NCBI GenBank assembly: GCA_026415995.1 | Contig: JAOAGB010000055.1 | Coordinates: forward strand, 1 to 5,650 | DNA: 5,650 nucleotides | Source of the DNA: Thermodesulfovibrio sp. | GTDB lineage: Bacteria; Nitrospirota; Thermodesulfovibrionia; Thermodesulfovibrionales; Thermodesulfovibrionaceae | Direction: 5' to 3' | Part shown: positions 1 through 5,650 of the stretch, piece after piece | Layout: each line of letters opens with the position of its first letter | How positions within the stretch are numbered: position 1 is the first letter of the stretch | The notes under the pieces: model-generated | Seen by the model: the letters and a program-made list of their open reading frames with translations, nothing else | Told to the model about the DNA's origin: nothing | The model's database searches: none | Position numbers and translations under genes: made by a program

Positions 1-26
1 ATAAGATTTTTGGAGGCTTAAAATGA
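1..26 (+). CDS. murB: 3' end of an upstream gene, probably murB (UDP-N-acetylenolpyruvoylglucosamine reductase), partial
   Basis: Only the last seven codons and the stop are visible, in the frame that starts at base 3. They read K-I-F-G-G-L-K followed by TGA at 24-26. The stop overlaps the ddl start as ATGA, the same kind of tight junction seen elsewhere in this window. MurB proteins commonly end in a hydrophobic 'E-V-K-x-x-G' strand, and murB often lies directly before ddl in dcw clusters, so a MurB tail fits both sequence and position. Seven residues cannot prove identity. A second frame (starting at base 1) also reaches a stop, TAA at 19-21, and would give I-R-F-L-E-A, so even the frame is a judgement. 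Confidence 0.4.
12..16 (+). promoter_or_regulatory. Ribosome binding site of ddl
   Basis: GGAGG at 12-16 sits 6 nt before the ATG at 23. This is a strong Shine-Dalgarno match at ideal spacing and supports that start codon. It lies inside the last codons of the upstream reading frame, consistent with translational coupling. Confidence 0.85.
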
Positions 27-961
27 GAGTTGGTGTAATAGCTGGAGGAATTTCTTCTGAAAGAGAAGTATCTTTAAGAAGTGGTCAGGCAGTATTTAAT
101 GCTTTAAAAGATCTTGGCTATAATGTTGTATTTATAGATGCTGGAGAAAACCTTTGTGAAAAAATAAAAATGGAAAAAATAGATTTAGCTTTTTTAGTTT
201 TACATGGTGGATGGGGAGAAAATGGAGGAATTCAGGGTTTTCTTGAGGTAATGGGAATTCCATATACAGGTTCAGGAGTTTTAGCCTCTGCTTTAGCAAT
301 GGATAAGGAAGCCACAAAAAAGATTTTTATTTATCATGGAATACCCGTGCCTCCTTTTCAAGTTATTTATAGGGAAGAATTCCCCCAGACTTCAATGTCT
401 TCTTTATCTATTAACAAAATAAACCCTTTGACGCTTTCTTTTCCATGTGTTGTCAAGCCTGCAGAGGAAGGTTCTTCTGTGGGAGTCAATATCGTAAAGA
501 ATGAAAAAGAACTGGAGGATGCATTAAATGAAGCTTTTAAGTTTGGTAGAAAAGTAATAATAGAAAAATTTATAGAAGGAAAAGAAATACATATAGGGAT
601 ACTTGGAGACAGGGTTTTAGGAGGCGTTGAAGTAAGACCTAAAAAAGGATTTTATGATTATGAAGCAAAGTATACGAAAGGACTTACTGAATATATTTTA
701 CCACCTGAAATTGATTATCTCCTATATGAAAAACTTAAGGAATTAGGGCTCAGAGCTCATAAAGCCTTAGGATGTAAGGGAGGGACAAGAGTGGATATGA
801 TAGTTGACAGAGAGGGAAATCCCTATGTTCTTGAGGTTAACACAATCCCTGGAATGACCGAGACTTCTCTTTTGCCTAAGATAGCCTCTTTATCAGGGTA
901 TGACTTTAAGAGTTTGGTTAAAGAAATTTTAGAACTTACAATTAAAGAAAATGAAAAATAA
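23..961 (+). CDS. ddl: D-alanine--D-alanine ligase
   Basis: A cytoplasmic ATP-grasp ligase that joins two D-alanines using ATP, supplying the dipeptide that MurF adds to the peptidoglycan precursor. The 312-residue length is normal for the DdlB type. Visible family features in order are: the N-terminal GGxSxEREVSLxSG motif (residues 8-21, with Glu13 matching the substrate-binding Glu15 of E. coli DdlB); HGGxGENGxxQG (61-72); YTGSG (81-85); the ATP-binding VVKPAxEGSSVGV region (143-155, with Ser151/Ser152); YDYEAKY (211-217) in the omega loop; and the metal-binding residues Asp258, Glu271 and Asn273 in RVD and EVN. Tyr217 in the omega loop is the residue expected of a D-Ala-D-Ala enzyme rather than a VanA-type D-Ala-D-Lac ligase. 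The start is fixed by a strong ribosome binding site. The 3' end overlaps ftsQ by 11 nt. Nothing appears truncated or missing. Confidence 0.97.
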   Translation: MRVGVIAGGISSEREVSLRSGQAVFNALKDLGYNVVFIDAGENLCEKIKMEKIDLAFLVLHGGWGENGGIQGFLEVMGIPYTGSGVLASALAMDKEATKKIFIYHGIPVPPFQVIYREEFPQTSMSSLSINKINPLTLSFPCVVKPAEEGSSVGVNIVKNEKELEDALNEAFKFGRKVIIEKFIEGKEIHIGILGDRVLGGVEVRPKKGFYDYEAKYTKGLTEYILPPEIDYLLYEKLKELGLRAHKALGCKGGTRVDMIVDREGNPYVLEVNTIPGMTETSLLPKIASLSGYDFKSLVKEILELTIKENEK

Positions 962-1646
962 AAAGATAATTGTTATAGGCTTTCTTATTGGATTTTTATT
1001 TCTTATTTTTATCTCTCTCAAGTTATTAATTATTAGAAATGTGGTTATTGTAGGAAATAAAAATCTTACAGAAACGCAGATAAGACATGCTTTAGGCTTA
1101 AAGGAAGGAAACTCTATTATTTATCCAAGCTCAAAAACTTTATATGAACGTCTTAGAAAGGTTTCTTGGATTAAAGATGCAATAATTAGAAAGGATCTTA
1201 ATGGAACATTGACAATACAGATAAAAGAATCTATTCCTGTGGCAATAGCAATGTCTGAGGACAAGGCATATCTCATTGACTATGAAGCACAGATACTTGA
1301 GGATTTCACTGAAAAACTTAAGCATTCTCAAATCTTTTTACCAACTATAAAAGGTATTGATCCCTTTAAAAATAGGGAAACTTTGCATGCAGCAGTTGAA
1401 TTGCTTAATTTTATAAATTCGAAAAATTTAGCACATTCTCAAGATGAAATAATCATAACAGGCAGTCAACCGGATAATTTAACTATGAATATGAACAATA
1501 TTAAGATAATAGTTGGTAATGGAGATTTTGAAACTAAATTTTCAAAGTATGCTATTGTTAATTCAGAAATCCGGAAAAGAGGTTTAAATGTTCAATATGT
1601 GGACTTAAGATTTCCAGACAAAGTTATTGTAAAACCATTGGAGTAG
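951..1646 (+). CDS. ftsQ: Cell division protein FtsQ (POTRA domain, single-pass membrane)
   Basis: A bitopic divisome protein that, in known systems, links the cytoplasmic Z-ring proteins to the periplasmic synthesis machinery through FtsL/FtsB. The 231-residue protein has a short basic N-terminus (M-K-N-K-K), one strongly hydrophobic helix at about residues 6-28, and a POTRA domain at about 29-96. The POTRA domain begins with the characteristic 'V-x-G-N' turn (VVIVGNKNLT, 31-40) and includes 'WIKDAIIRKDLNGTL' (73-87). The FtsQ/DivIB beta domain follows and ends in VDLRFPDKVIVKP (217-229), a typical FtsQ ending. It is somewhat shorter than the 276-residue E. coli protein, mainly because the cytoplasmic tail is almost absent. 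The first ATG lies inside the end of ddl with no clear Shine-Dalgarno sequence, only AAAG, so translation probably depends on coupling to ddl. Its stop abuts the ftsA start. Confidence 0.93.
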   Translation: MKNKKIIVIGFLIGFLFLIFISLKLLIIRNVVIVGNKNLTETQIRHALGLKEGNSIIYPSSKTLYERLRKVSWIKDAIIRKDLNGTLTIQIKESIPVAIAMSEDKAYLIDYEAQILEDFTEKLKHSQIFLPTIKGIDPFKNRETLHAAVELLNFINSKNLAHSQDEIIITGSQPDNLTMNMNNIKIIVGNGDFETKFSKYAIVNSEIRKRGLNVQYVDLRFPDKVIVKPLE

Positions 1647-2975
1647 ATGATTAAAATGGATGAATTAATAAAAATAGTAGACATAGGAACTTCAAAAATT
1701 TCCCTATTAGTTGGAAAGATTAATACCCAAAAAATAGAAGTTCTCTTTCTTAATAGTTATCCTTCCTCTGGTATAAAAAAGGGGAAAGTAGTAGATATGG
1801 ATGCCTTAACAAATTCTCTTAAAAGAGTGGTATCTGATTTTGAAACAAAATTAGATACAAAAATTAAAAAAGCATCTATTTGTTATTCGGGAATAGATAT
1901 TAAAGGTAACCAAAGCAGTGGTACAGTAAAGATAAGAAAAAAGATAATTACCGAGGAAGATGTAAATTTTGCAATTGATTCAGCTTCTGCAATGGTGATA
2001 CCACAGGATAGAGAGATAATACATATTCTACCAGTAGAGTTTATAGTAGATGACAATACAGGGATTAAAGATCCTGTTGGTATGAGAGGACTTAGACTGG
2101 AAGCAAAAGTATATGTTATTACAGCATCATCTAATCAAATTCAAAATATTATAACCTGTTGTAATAAATCGGGATTTGAAGTGGAAGAAGTTATTCTTCA
2201 GGGCATAGCTTCTTCAGAAGCTGTTCTTAGTCAACATGACAAAGATTTTGGTTGTTTAGTCATAGACATAGGAGCAGGGACAACGGATATGGCGATTTTT
2301 TATGATGGCTATATAAAACATATATCTAATTTCCCAATTGCAGGAAATCATATAACTAATGACCTTGCCATAGGTCTTAAAATTTCACATAATGAGGCAG
2401 AGAGAATAAAAACACAATTTGGAATTGCTTTACCAGAAATCAATTTTATTCCTTCAAATAATCATTTAAAAGAAGCCTATGCTCAGCTTGGAAACTTAAA
2501 TTCAAAAAATCGTCTAAGTGAAATAGAAATTGTGGGGAATGATAGAAATCCAGTTAAGATCCCTACAACAGTAATAAAAGAAATAGTGAGTGCAAGATGT
2601 GAGGAAATTATTGAAATTATAAAAGGTGAAATTAATTCTTTACCAGAAGATATCAATATTTCTTCTGCTATTCTCACAGGTGGAACAGCTCTTATGCAAG
2701 GTCTTCCTATCTTTGCTGAGAGTTTGCTATCCTTACCTGTAAGAATAGGAAGACCTGATACAGGCTTAGTTTCACTTTTTTCTGAAATGGGCTGGGATGA
2801 TGTTTCAATATATGATAATGAAACTTTAGTCAAAAATCTTACTCCTCAATTTTCTTCACTTATAGGAGCATTTATTTATAGAACAAGAGAAGAGCTATAC
2901 GGTAGGACAAGTTCAGAATTTGAAAAATTTTTTGAAAAATTAAAAAAATGGCTTAATAGTTTAATTAATAAATGA
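1647..2975 (+). CDS. ftsA: Cell division protein FtsA (actin-like Z-ring membrane tether)
   Basis: An actin/Hsp70-fold ATP-binding protein that polymerises at midcell, anchors FtsZ to the inner membrane and recruits later divisome proteins. The 442-residue length is close to the usual 400-420. Landmarks are: phosphate-1 loop VDIGTSKIS (11-19); the FtsA-specific 1C (SHS2) subdomain at about 85-165, with ITEEDV (101-106) and GMRGLRLEAKVYVITA (145-160); phosphate-2 loop IDIGAGTTD (206-214); and adenosine motif SSAILTGGTALMQG (339-352). At the C-terminus, a flexible stretch is followed by a basic amphipathic helix (about 424-442, FEKFFEKLKKWLNSLINK), the expected membrane-targeting sequence. The start is uncertain. 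ATG 1647 directly follows the ftsQ stop, with GGAG only 3 nt upstream; ATG 1656 (M-D-E-L-I) lies 12 nt from the same GGAG. Either keeps the whole ATPase fold. Its stop codon overlaps the ftsZ ribosome binding site. Confidence 0.97.
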   Translation: MIKMDELIKIVDIGTSKISLLVGKINTQKIEVLFLNSYPSSGIKKGKVVDMDALTNSLKRVVSDFETKLDTKIKKASICYSGIDIKGNQSSGTVKIRKKIITEEDVNFAIDSASAMVIPQDREIIHILPVEFIVDDNTGIKDPVGMRGLRLEAKVYVITASSNQIQNIITCCNKSGFEVEEVILQGIASSEAVLSQHDKDFGCLVIDIGAGTTDMAIFYDGYIKHISNFPIAGNHITNDLAIGLKISHNEAERIKTQFGIALPEINFIPSNNHLKEAYAQLGNLNSKNRLSEIEIVGNDRNPVKIPTTVIKEIVSARCEEIIEIIKGEINSLPEDINISSAILTGGTALMQGLPIFAESLLSLPVRIGRPDTGLVSLFSEMGWDDVSIYDNETLVKNLTPQFSSLIGAFIYRTREELYGRTSSEFEKFFEKLKKWLNSLINK

Positions 2976-2980
2976 GGAGG
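2974..2980 (+). promoter_or_regulatory. Strong ribosome binding site of ftsZ, overlapping the ftsA stop codon
   Basis: GAGGAGG at 2974-2980 is 6 nt before ATG 2987 and shares two bases with the ftsA stop (TGA, 2973-2975). It is the longest Shine-Dalgarno match in the window. It decides the ftsZ start: an in-frame ATG at 2972 would sit on the site itself and have no ribosome binding site of its own, adding only M-R-R-Y-P. Confidence 0.88.
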
Positions 2981-2986
2981 TATCCC

Positions 2987-4411
2987 ATGTTTGAAATTGA
3001 AGAATCTGAAAGACCGATTGCGAAGATAAAGGTTATAGGAGTTGGTGGTGCCGGTACCAATGCTGTCAATGCAATGATTTCTTCAGGTGTTTACGGAGTT
3101 GAATTTATCGCTGTTAACACAGATATTCAACATCTTGAAATTTCTCTTGCTCCTATAAAGGTACAGATAGGAAAAGAATTGACAAGAGGTCTTGGTGCAG
3201 GTTCTGATCCTGAATTAGGTAAGAAAGCAGCTTTAGAAGATAAAGATACTTTAATTTCCTGTATTGAAGGTTCAGACCTTCTTTTTATCACTGCCGGAAT
3301 GGGTGGTGGCACAGGAACAGGGGCATCTCCTGTGATTGCTTCTTTAGCCAAAGAATTAGGGATTCTTACTGTAGCAGTTGTTACTAAGCCCTTTTATTTC
3401 GAAGGTAAAAAGAGGCTTCATAACGCAGTGGTAGGTATTAAAGAGTTAAGAAAATATGTTGATACAATTATAACTATTCCAAACGATAAAATTCATCTTG
3501 TTGTTGAAAAAGGAACTCCATTGGTTAAATCCTTTGCCATAGCTAATGATATTTTAAGGCAAGCAATTCAGGGAATTTCAGATCTAATTCTTAGTCCAGG
3601 ATTTATTAATAGAGACTTTGCAGATGTTAAAACTATAATTGAAAAATCAGGTAAAGCTGTAATAGGCCTCGGAACATCTCTAAAGGAAGAAAGTGCAAAA
3701 CAGGCAGCTTTGAAAGCAATTAAAAATCCTCTACTTGAAGAAACCTCTATAGAAGGTGCTCGGAGGATTCTTATTAATATTACAGGTGGTTTTGATTTAA
3801 CGCTTGATGAAGTGCAGGAGATTGCCTCCACAGTTTATGATGTAGCCCATGAGGAGGCAAATATAATATTTGGGACCGTTGTAAAGCCTGAGATAGAAAA
3901 TGAGATTTTTGTCACTGTTATTGCTACAGGATTTGAAGATAAACCTGAGGAAATGGAGATATCAAAAACAGAAAAATGGATTCCTAAAAAATCTGGTTTA
4001 TCTTTAAAGGAAACAAAGAAAATTATATCTAAGGATTTTAGTTCTCTTTCATCATTTAAGAAAACTGCTACCAATCCCGATTTATTTTCAATAAATAATG
4101 AAAAAGATTCTGATATAAATAAACAATTAAAGGAACCAGAATTAAATTCTACAATTGATTTATCGGAAAATAAAGAGAAACAAGAGATTGCAGAAAGTAA
4201 AACATCTTCCACTGTTAATGATAATAATACAAAGATATTAGAAAGCAAAAAAGAAGAAAAAGAAAATTCAGAAAAATCTTATAATTCTCAACAACCTGTA
4301 GATATATTAAAAGAACCGTCCCTTGAAATTCCTGAAAATCTCGAAGACGAAACTGATATTCCTGCCTATCTCAGAAAAAAATGTAAAATACTTAATGAGA
4401 AAGATAATTGA
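2987..4411 (+). CDS. ftsZ: Cell division protein FtsZ (tubulin-like GTPase)
   Basis: A GTPase that polymerises into the Z-ring at midcell and organises septal wall synthesis. From ATG 2987 it is 474 residues, longer than the 383 of E. coli. Seen in order are: the N-terminal nucleotide-binding strand and loop KVIGVGGAGTNAVNAM (15-30); NTDIQHL (44-50); the tubulin signature GGGTGTG (106-112) that binds GTP phosphates; TIPNDK (163-168); and the T7 synergy loop NRDFADVKT (208-216), with catalytic Asp210 and Asp213 intact. The C-terminal subdomain ends near VTVIATGF (309-316). An intrinsically disordered-looking linker rich in Lys, Glu, Ser and Asn spans about 322-456. The conserved C-terminal peptide DIPAYLRKK (457-465), which binds FtsA in known systems, follows, with a nine-residue tail. 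The start is chosen by the GAGGAGG site. Its last 17 nt overlap the next gene. Arg209, where Leu or Val is usual, is the only motif oddity. Confidence 0.98.
   Translation: MFEIEESERPIAKIKVIGVGGAGTNAVNAMISSGVYGVEFIAVNTDIQHLEISLAPIKVQIGKELTRGLGAGSDPELGKKAALEDKDTLISCIEGSDLLFITAGMGGGTGTGASPVIASLAKELGILTVAVVTKPFYFEGKKRLHNAVVGIKELRKYVDTIITIPNDKIHLVVEKGTPLVKSFAIANDILRQAIQGISDLILSPGFINRDFADVKTIIEKSGKAVIGLGTSLKEESAKQAALKAIKNPLLEETSIEGARRILINITGGFDLTLDEVQEIASTVYDVAHEEANIIFGTVVKPEIENEIFVTVIATGFEDKPEEMEISKTEKWIPKKSGLSLKETKKIISKDFSSLSSFKKTATNPDLFSINNEKDSDINKQLKEPELNSTIDLSENKEKQEIAESKTSSTVNDNNTKILESKKEEKENSEKSYNSQQPVDILKEPSLEIPENLEDETDIPAYLRKKCKILNEKDN
3950..4354 (+). other. FtsZ intrinsically disordered C-terminal linker (coding)
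   Basis: These codons (residues 322-456) join the FtsZ GTPase core to its C-terminal peptide. The roughly 135 residues are dominated by Lys, Glu, Ser, Asn, Asp and Thr, with few aromatic or hydrophobic residues, as expected for a disordered linker. In E. coli it is about 50 residues, so this one is long, though linker length is known to vary greatly between phyla. The DNA is visibly more A-rich here than in the core-encoding part. Confidence 0.8.
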
Positions 4412-5650
4412 AAAAATTAACCTTCTTCTTCAAAAAGAAAAAGGAACAATAAGAAAGGAACATGGCGGAAGAATAAAAATATGCCTCCTATATCCAAATT
4501 TTTATAGGATAGGCATTAGTAATTTAGGTTTCCAAACTGTTTATAGACTTTTTAATGAAAGAAAAGATGTTGTCTGTGAAAGAAGTTTTCTTCCATCTCA
4601 AGATGAATTAACAGAATATAAAGAAACTACGCTAATTTCTTTTGAATCAAAAACTCCCCTCTATGAATTTGATATTTTAGCTTTTAGTCTATGTTTTGAG
4701 AATGACTATCCTAATATTTTAAAAATTCTTGATTTTGCTAAAATTCCAATGCTGTCTAAGGAGAGAAAACCTAACCAACCCCTTTTAATAGCTGGTGGGG
4801 TTCTATGTTTTTCTAATCCAGAACCAATCGCAAATATTTTTGATGTAATTTTTGTAGGAGAAGCGGAAGATTTAATTGACAATTTTATAACAATCTACAG
4901 GGAGGTAAAGCAAAATTCTTATGAACAAGATTTCAAATACAATCTTAAACTTCAACTTCTAAAAAATAAAGGTTTTTATGTGCCAGAGGCTTATGAGGAA
5001 ATTTATGAAAGTTCAGGTAAAATTATAGGAAGAAAAAATTTATGGAAAGATACACCTAATACAATAAAGAGAGTCTTCTGCAAAGATTTTTTTCATAAGT
5101 TTAGCTTTTCCCAGTTAGTTACTACAGAATCTATTTTCCCAAATATGTTACTTGTTGAAGCAATGCGTGGCTGTCCATTTAGATGCAGGTTTTGTCTTGT
5201 AGGTCATGTTTTTAATCCTGTACGTAAAGCATCAGTAGATAATTTGAGAATCAAAGTTAAAGAGACCTGCAATTTAGATAGTCATACTGTAGGAATTATC
5301 ACGCCTTCTCTTTCAGCTTATGGAGAAATCAGGGATTTAATAAAAGATGAAAACATAGAACTTTCCTTTACTTCATTAAGGGCAGATAAGCATACTTTAG
5401 AGATTATAAAACATATCTCCAAGAGAAAAACTTTGACTTTAGCACCAGAGGCAGGTTCAGAAAGGCTTAGAAGAGTGATAAAAAAGGGAATATTGGAAGA
5501 AGACCTATTAATGATTTCCGAGAAGCTCTCAGAGACTACAGTTGAAAACCTTAAACTATACTTTATGATAGGGTTACCATTTGAAGAGGACGAGGACATA
5601 GATGAGATTATTAAACTTATAAAAAAAATAAGAGAAAAATTTTCTCGCAA
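4395..5650 (+). CDS. B12-binding-type radical SAM protein, N-terminal 418 residues (runs off the window)
   Basis: An open frame from ATG 4395 to the window edge, 418 codons plus two bases, without a stop. Residues about 27-165 resemble the Rossmann-like, B12-binding-type N-terminal region of the TIGR03960-like radical SAM family: KICLLYPNFYRIGISNLGF (28-46), CERSFLP (61-67), YEFDILAFSL (90-99), LLIAGG (130-135), and NPEPIANIFDVIFVGEAED (141-159). The radical SAM core follows. Its iron-sulfur motif CPFRCRFC places the three cluster cysteines at 260, 264 and 267 (CxxxCxxC). TLAPEAGSERLRRVIKKGI (348-366) and YFMIGLPFEED (389-399) are later core motifs shared with MiaB-like and related enzymes. 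The substrate is unknown. I see no DxHxxG cobalamin-ligand motif. The ATG lies within the last codons of ftsZ, 17 nt overlap, with no clear ribosome binding site, so it is probably translated by coupling to ftsZ. The C-terminus, possibly including a DUF2344-like domain, is outside the window. Confidence 0.9.
   Translation, partial: MRKIIEKINLLLQKEKGTIRKEHGGRIKICLLYPNFYRIGISNLGFQTVYRLFNERKDVVCERSFLPSQDELTEYKETTLISFESKTPLYEFDILAFSLCFENDYPNILKILDFAKIPMLSKERKPNQPLLIAGGVLCFSNPEPIANIFDVIFVGEAEDLIDNFITIYREVKQNSYEQDFKYNLKLQLLKNKGFYVPEAYEEIYESSGKIIGRKNLWKDTPNTIKRVFCKDFFHKFSFSQLVTTESIFPNMLLVEAMRGCPFRCRFCLVGHVFNPVRKASVDNLRIKVKETCNLDSHTVGIITPSLSAYGEIRDLIKDENIELSFTSLRADKHTLEIIKHISKRKTLTLAPEAGSERLRRVIKKGILEEDLLMISEKLSETTVENLKLYFMIGLPFEEDEDIDEIIKLIKKIREKFSR

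Noticed and set aside
2811..2820. GATAAT at 2814-2819 resembling a -10 box within ftsA
   Set aside because: There is no matching -35 at about 17 nt upstream (the sequence there is GCTGGG), and such hexamers are expected by chance in AT-rich DNA.
2483..2833. Minus-strand open frame of 116 codons opposite ftsA
   Set aside because: It lies opposite conserved FtsA ATPase sequence, including the adenosine motif, and has no independent support.
2920..2960. Possible internal promoter before ftsZ (TTGAAA at 2920-2925 or 2932-2937, and AT-rich -10-like bases)
   Set aside because: No hexamer close to TATAAT lies at suitable spacing. The TTGAAA copies are explained by the Phe-Glu-Lys codons of the FtsA helix.
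2972..2986. Alternative ftsZ start at ATG 2972 adding M-R-R-Y-P
   Set aside because: That ATG overlaps the ftsA stop and the Shine-Dalgarno itself, whereas ATG 2987 has GAGGAGG at 6-nt spacing and gives a typical FtsZ N-terminus.
3835..4248. Minus-strand open frame of 137 codons opposite the FtsZ linker
   Set aside because: The A-rich Lys/Glu/Ser codons of the linker produce few stops on the reverse strand, and the translation is low-complexity Ser/Phe/Ile. No ribosome binding site or family resemblance was seen.
5632..5646. Perfect 7-bp inverted repeat GAGAAAA-A-TTTTCTC
   Set aside because: It lies inside the radical SAM reading frame, is AT-rich with a one-base loop, and has no following T run or operator-like context. 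It is likely chance in low-complexity DNA.
5318..5650. Minus-strand open frame of 110 codons opposite the radical SAM gene
   Set aside because: It is Ser/Ile/Phe-rich with no recognisable motif and lies wholly opposite well-supported coding sequence whose plus-strand frame carries conserved radical SAM motifs.

Overview
The window is a compact, entirely plus-strand segment of a bacterial cell-wall and cell-division (dcw) cluster. Its order is (murB tail) - ddl - ftsQ - ftsA - ftsZ - B12-binding-type radical SAM gene, the last running off the right edge. There is essentially no intergenic DNA. Adjacent genes overlap by 4 nt (murB/ddl) and 11 nt (ddl/ftsQ), abut exactly (ftsQ/ftsA), are separated by 11 nt (ftsA/ftsZ), and overlap by 17 nt (ftsZ/radical SAM). 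No stretch longer than 300 bases lacks a gene. I see no RNA genes, mobile elements, CRISPR arrays, convincing terminators or convincing promoters, so the genes are probably co-transcribed from a promoter outside the window.

The DNA is AT-rich, roughly one third G+C by eye, with many AAA/ATA/TTA codons. The gene order, the single-pass FtsQ, the MFEIEES-type FtsZ N-terminus and a radical SAM gene directly after ftsZ suggest a low-GC Gram-negative-type bacterium of the Nitrospirota/Desulfobacterota sort. A Thermodesulfovibrio-like organism is my best guess. This placement is inference from remembered family features and was not checked by a search.

Functionally, Ddl makes the D-Ala-D-Ala dipeptide of the peptidoglycan precursor. 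FtsQ is the membrane-anchored divisome link with a periplasmic POTRA domain. FtsA is the actin-like membrane tether, and FtsZ is the tubulin-like ring GTPase whose C-terminal peptide binds FtsA. All four look intact, with their key motifs present. The last gene encodes the N-terminal 418 residues of a protein with a B12-binding-like Rossmann region followed by a radical SAM core (CxxxCxxC). Its role is unknown, and its tight linkage to ftsZ is the most interesting part of the window.

I found no clear evidence of a novel defence or mobile system. The points worth a second look are the ftsZ-linked radical SAM gene and its apparent lack of a cobalamin-ligand motif, in-frame A7 runs near the ends of ftsA and ftsZ, a long charged FtsZ linker, and the strong ftsZ ribosome-binding site embedded in the ftsA stop codon.
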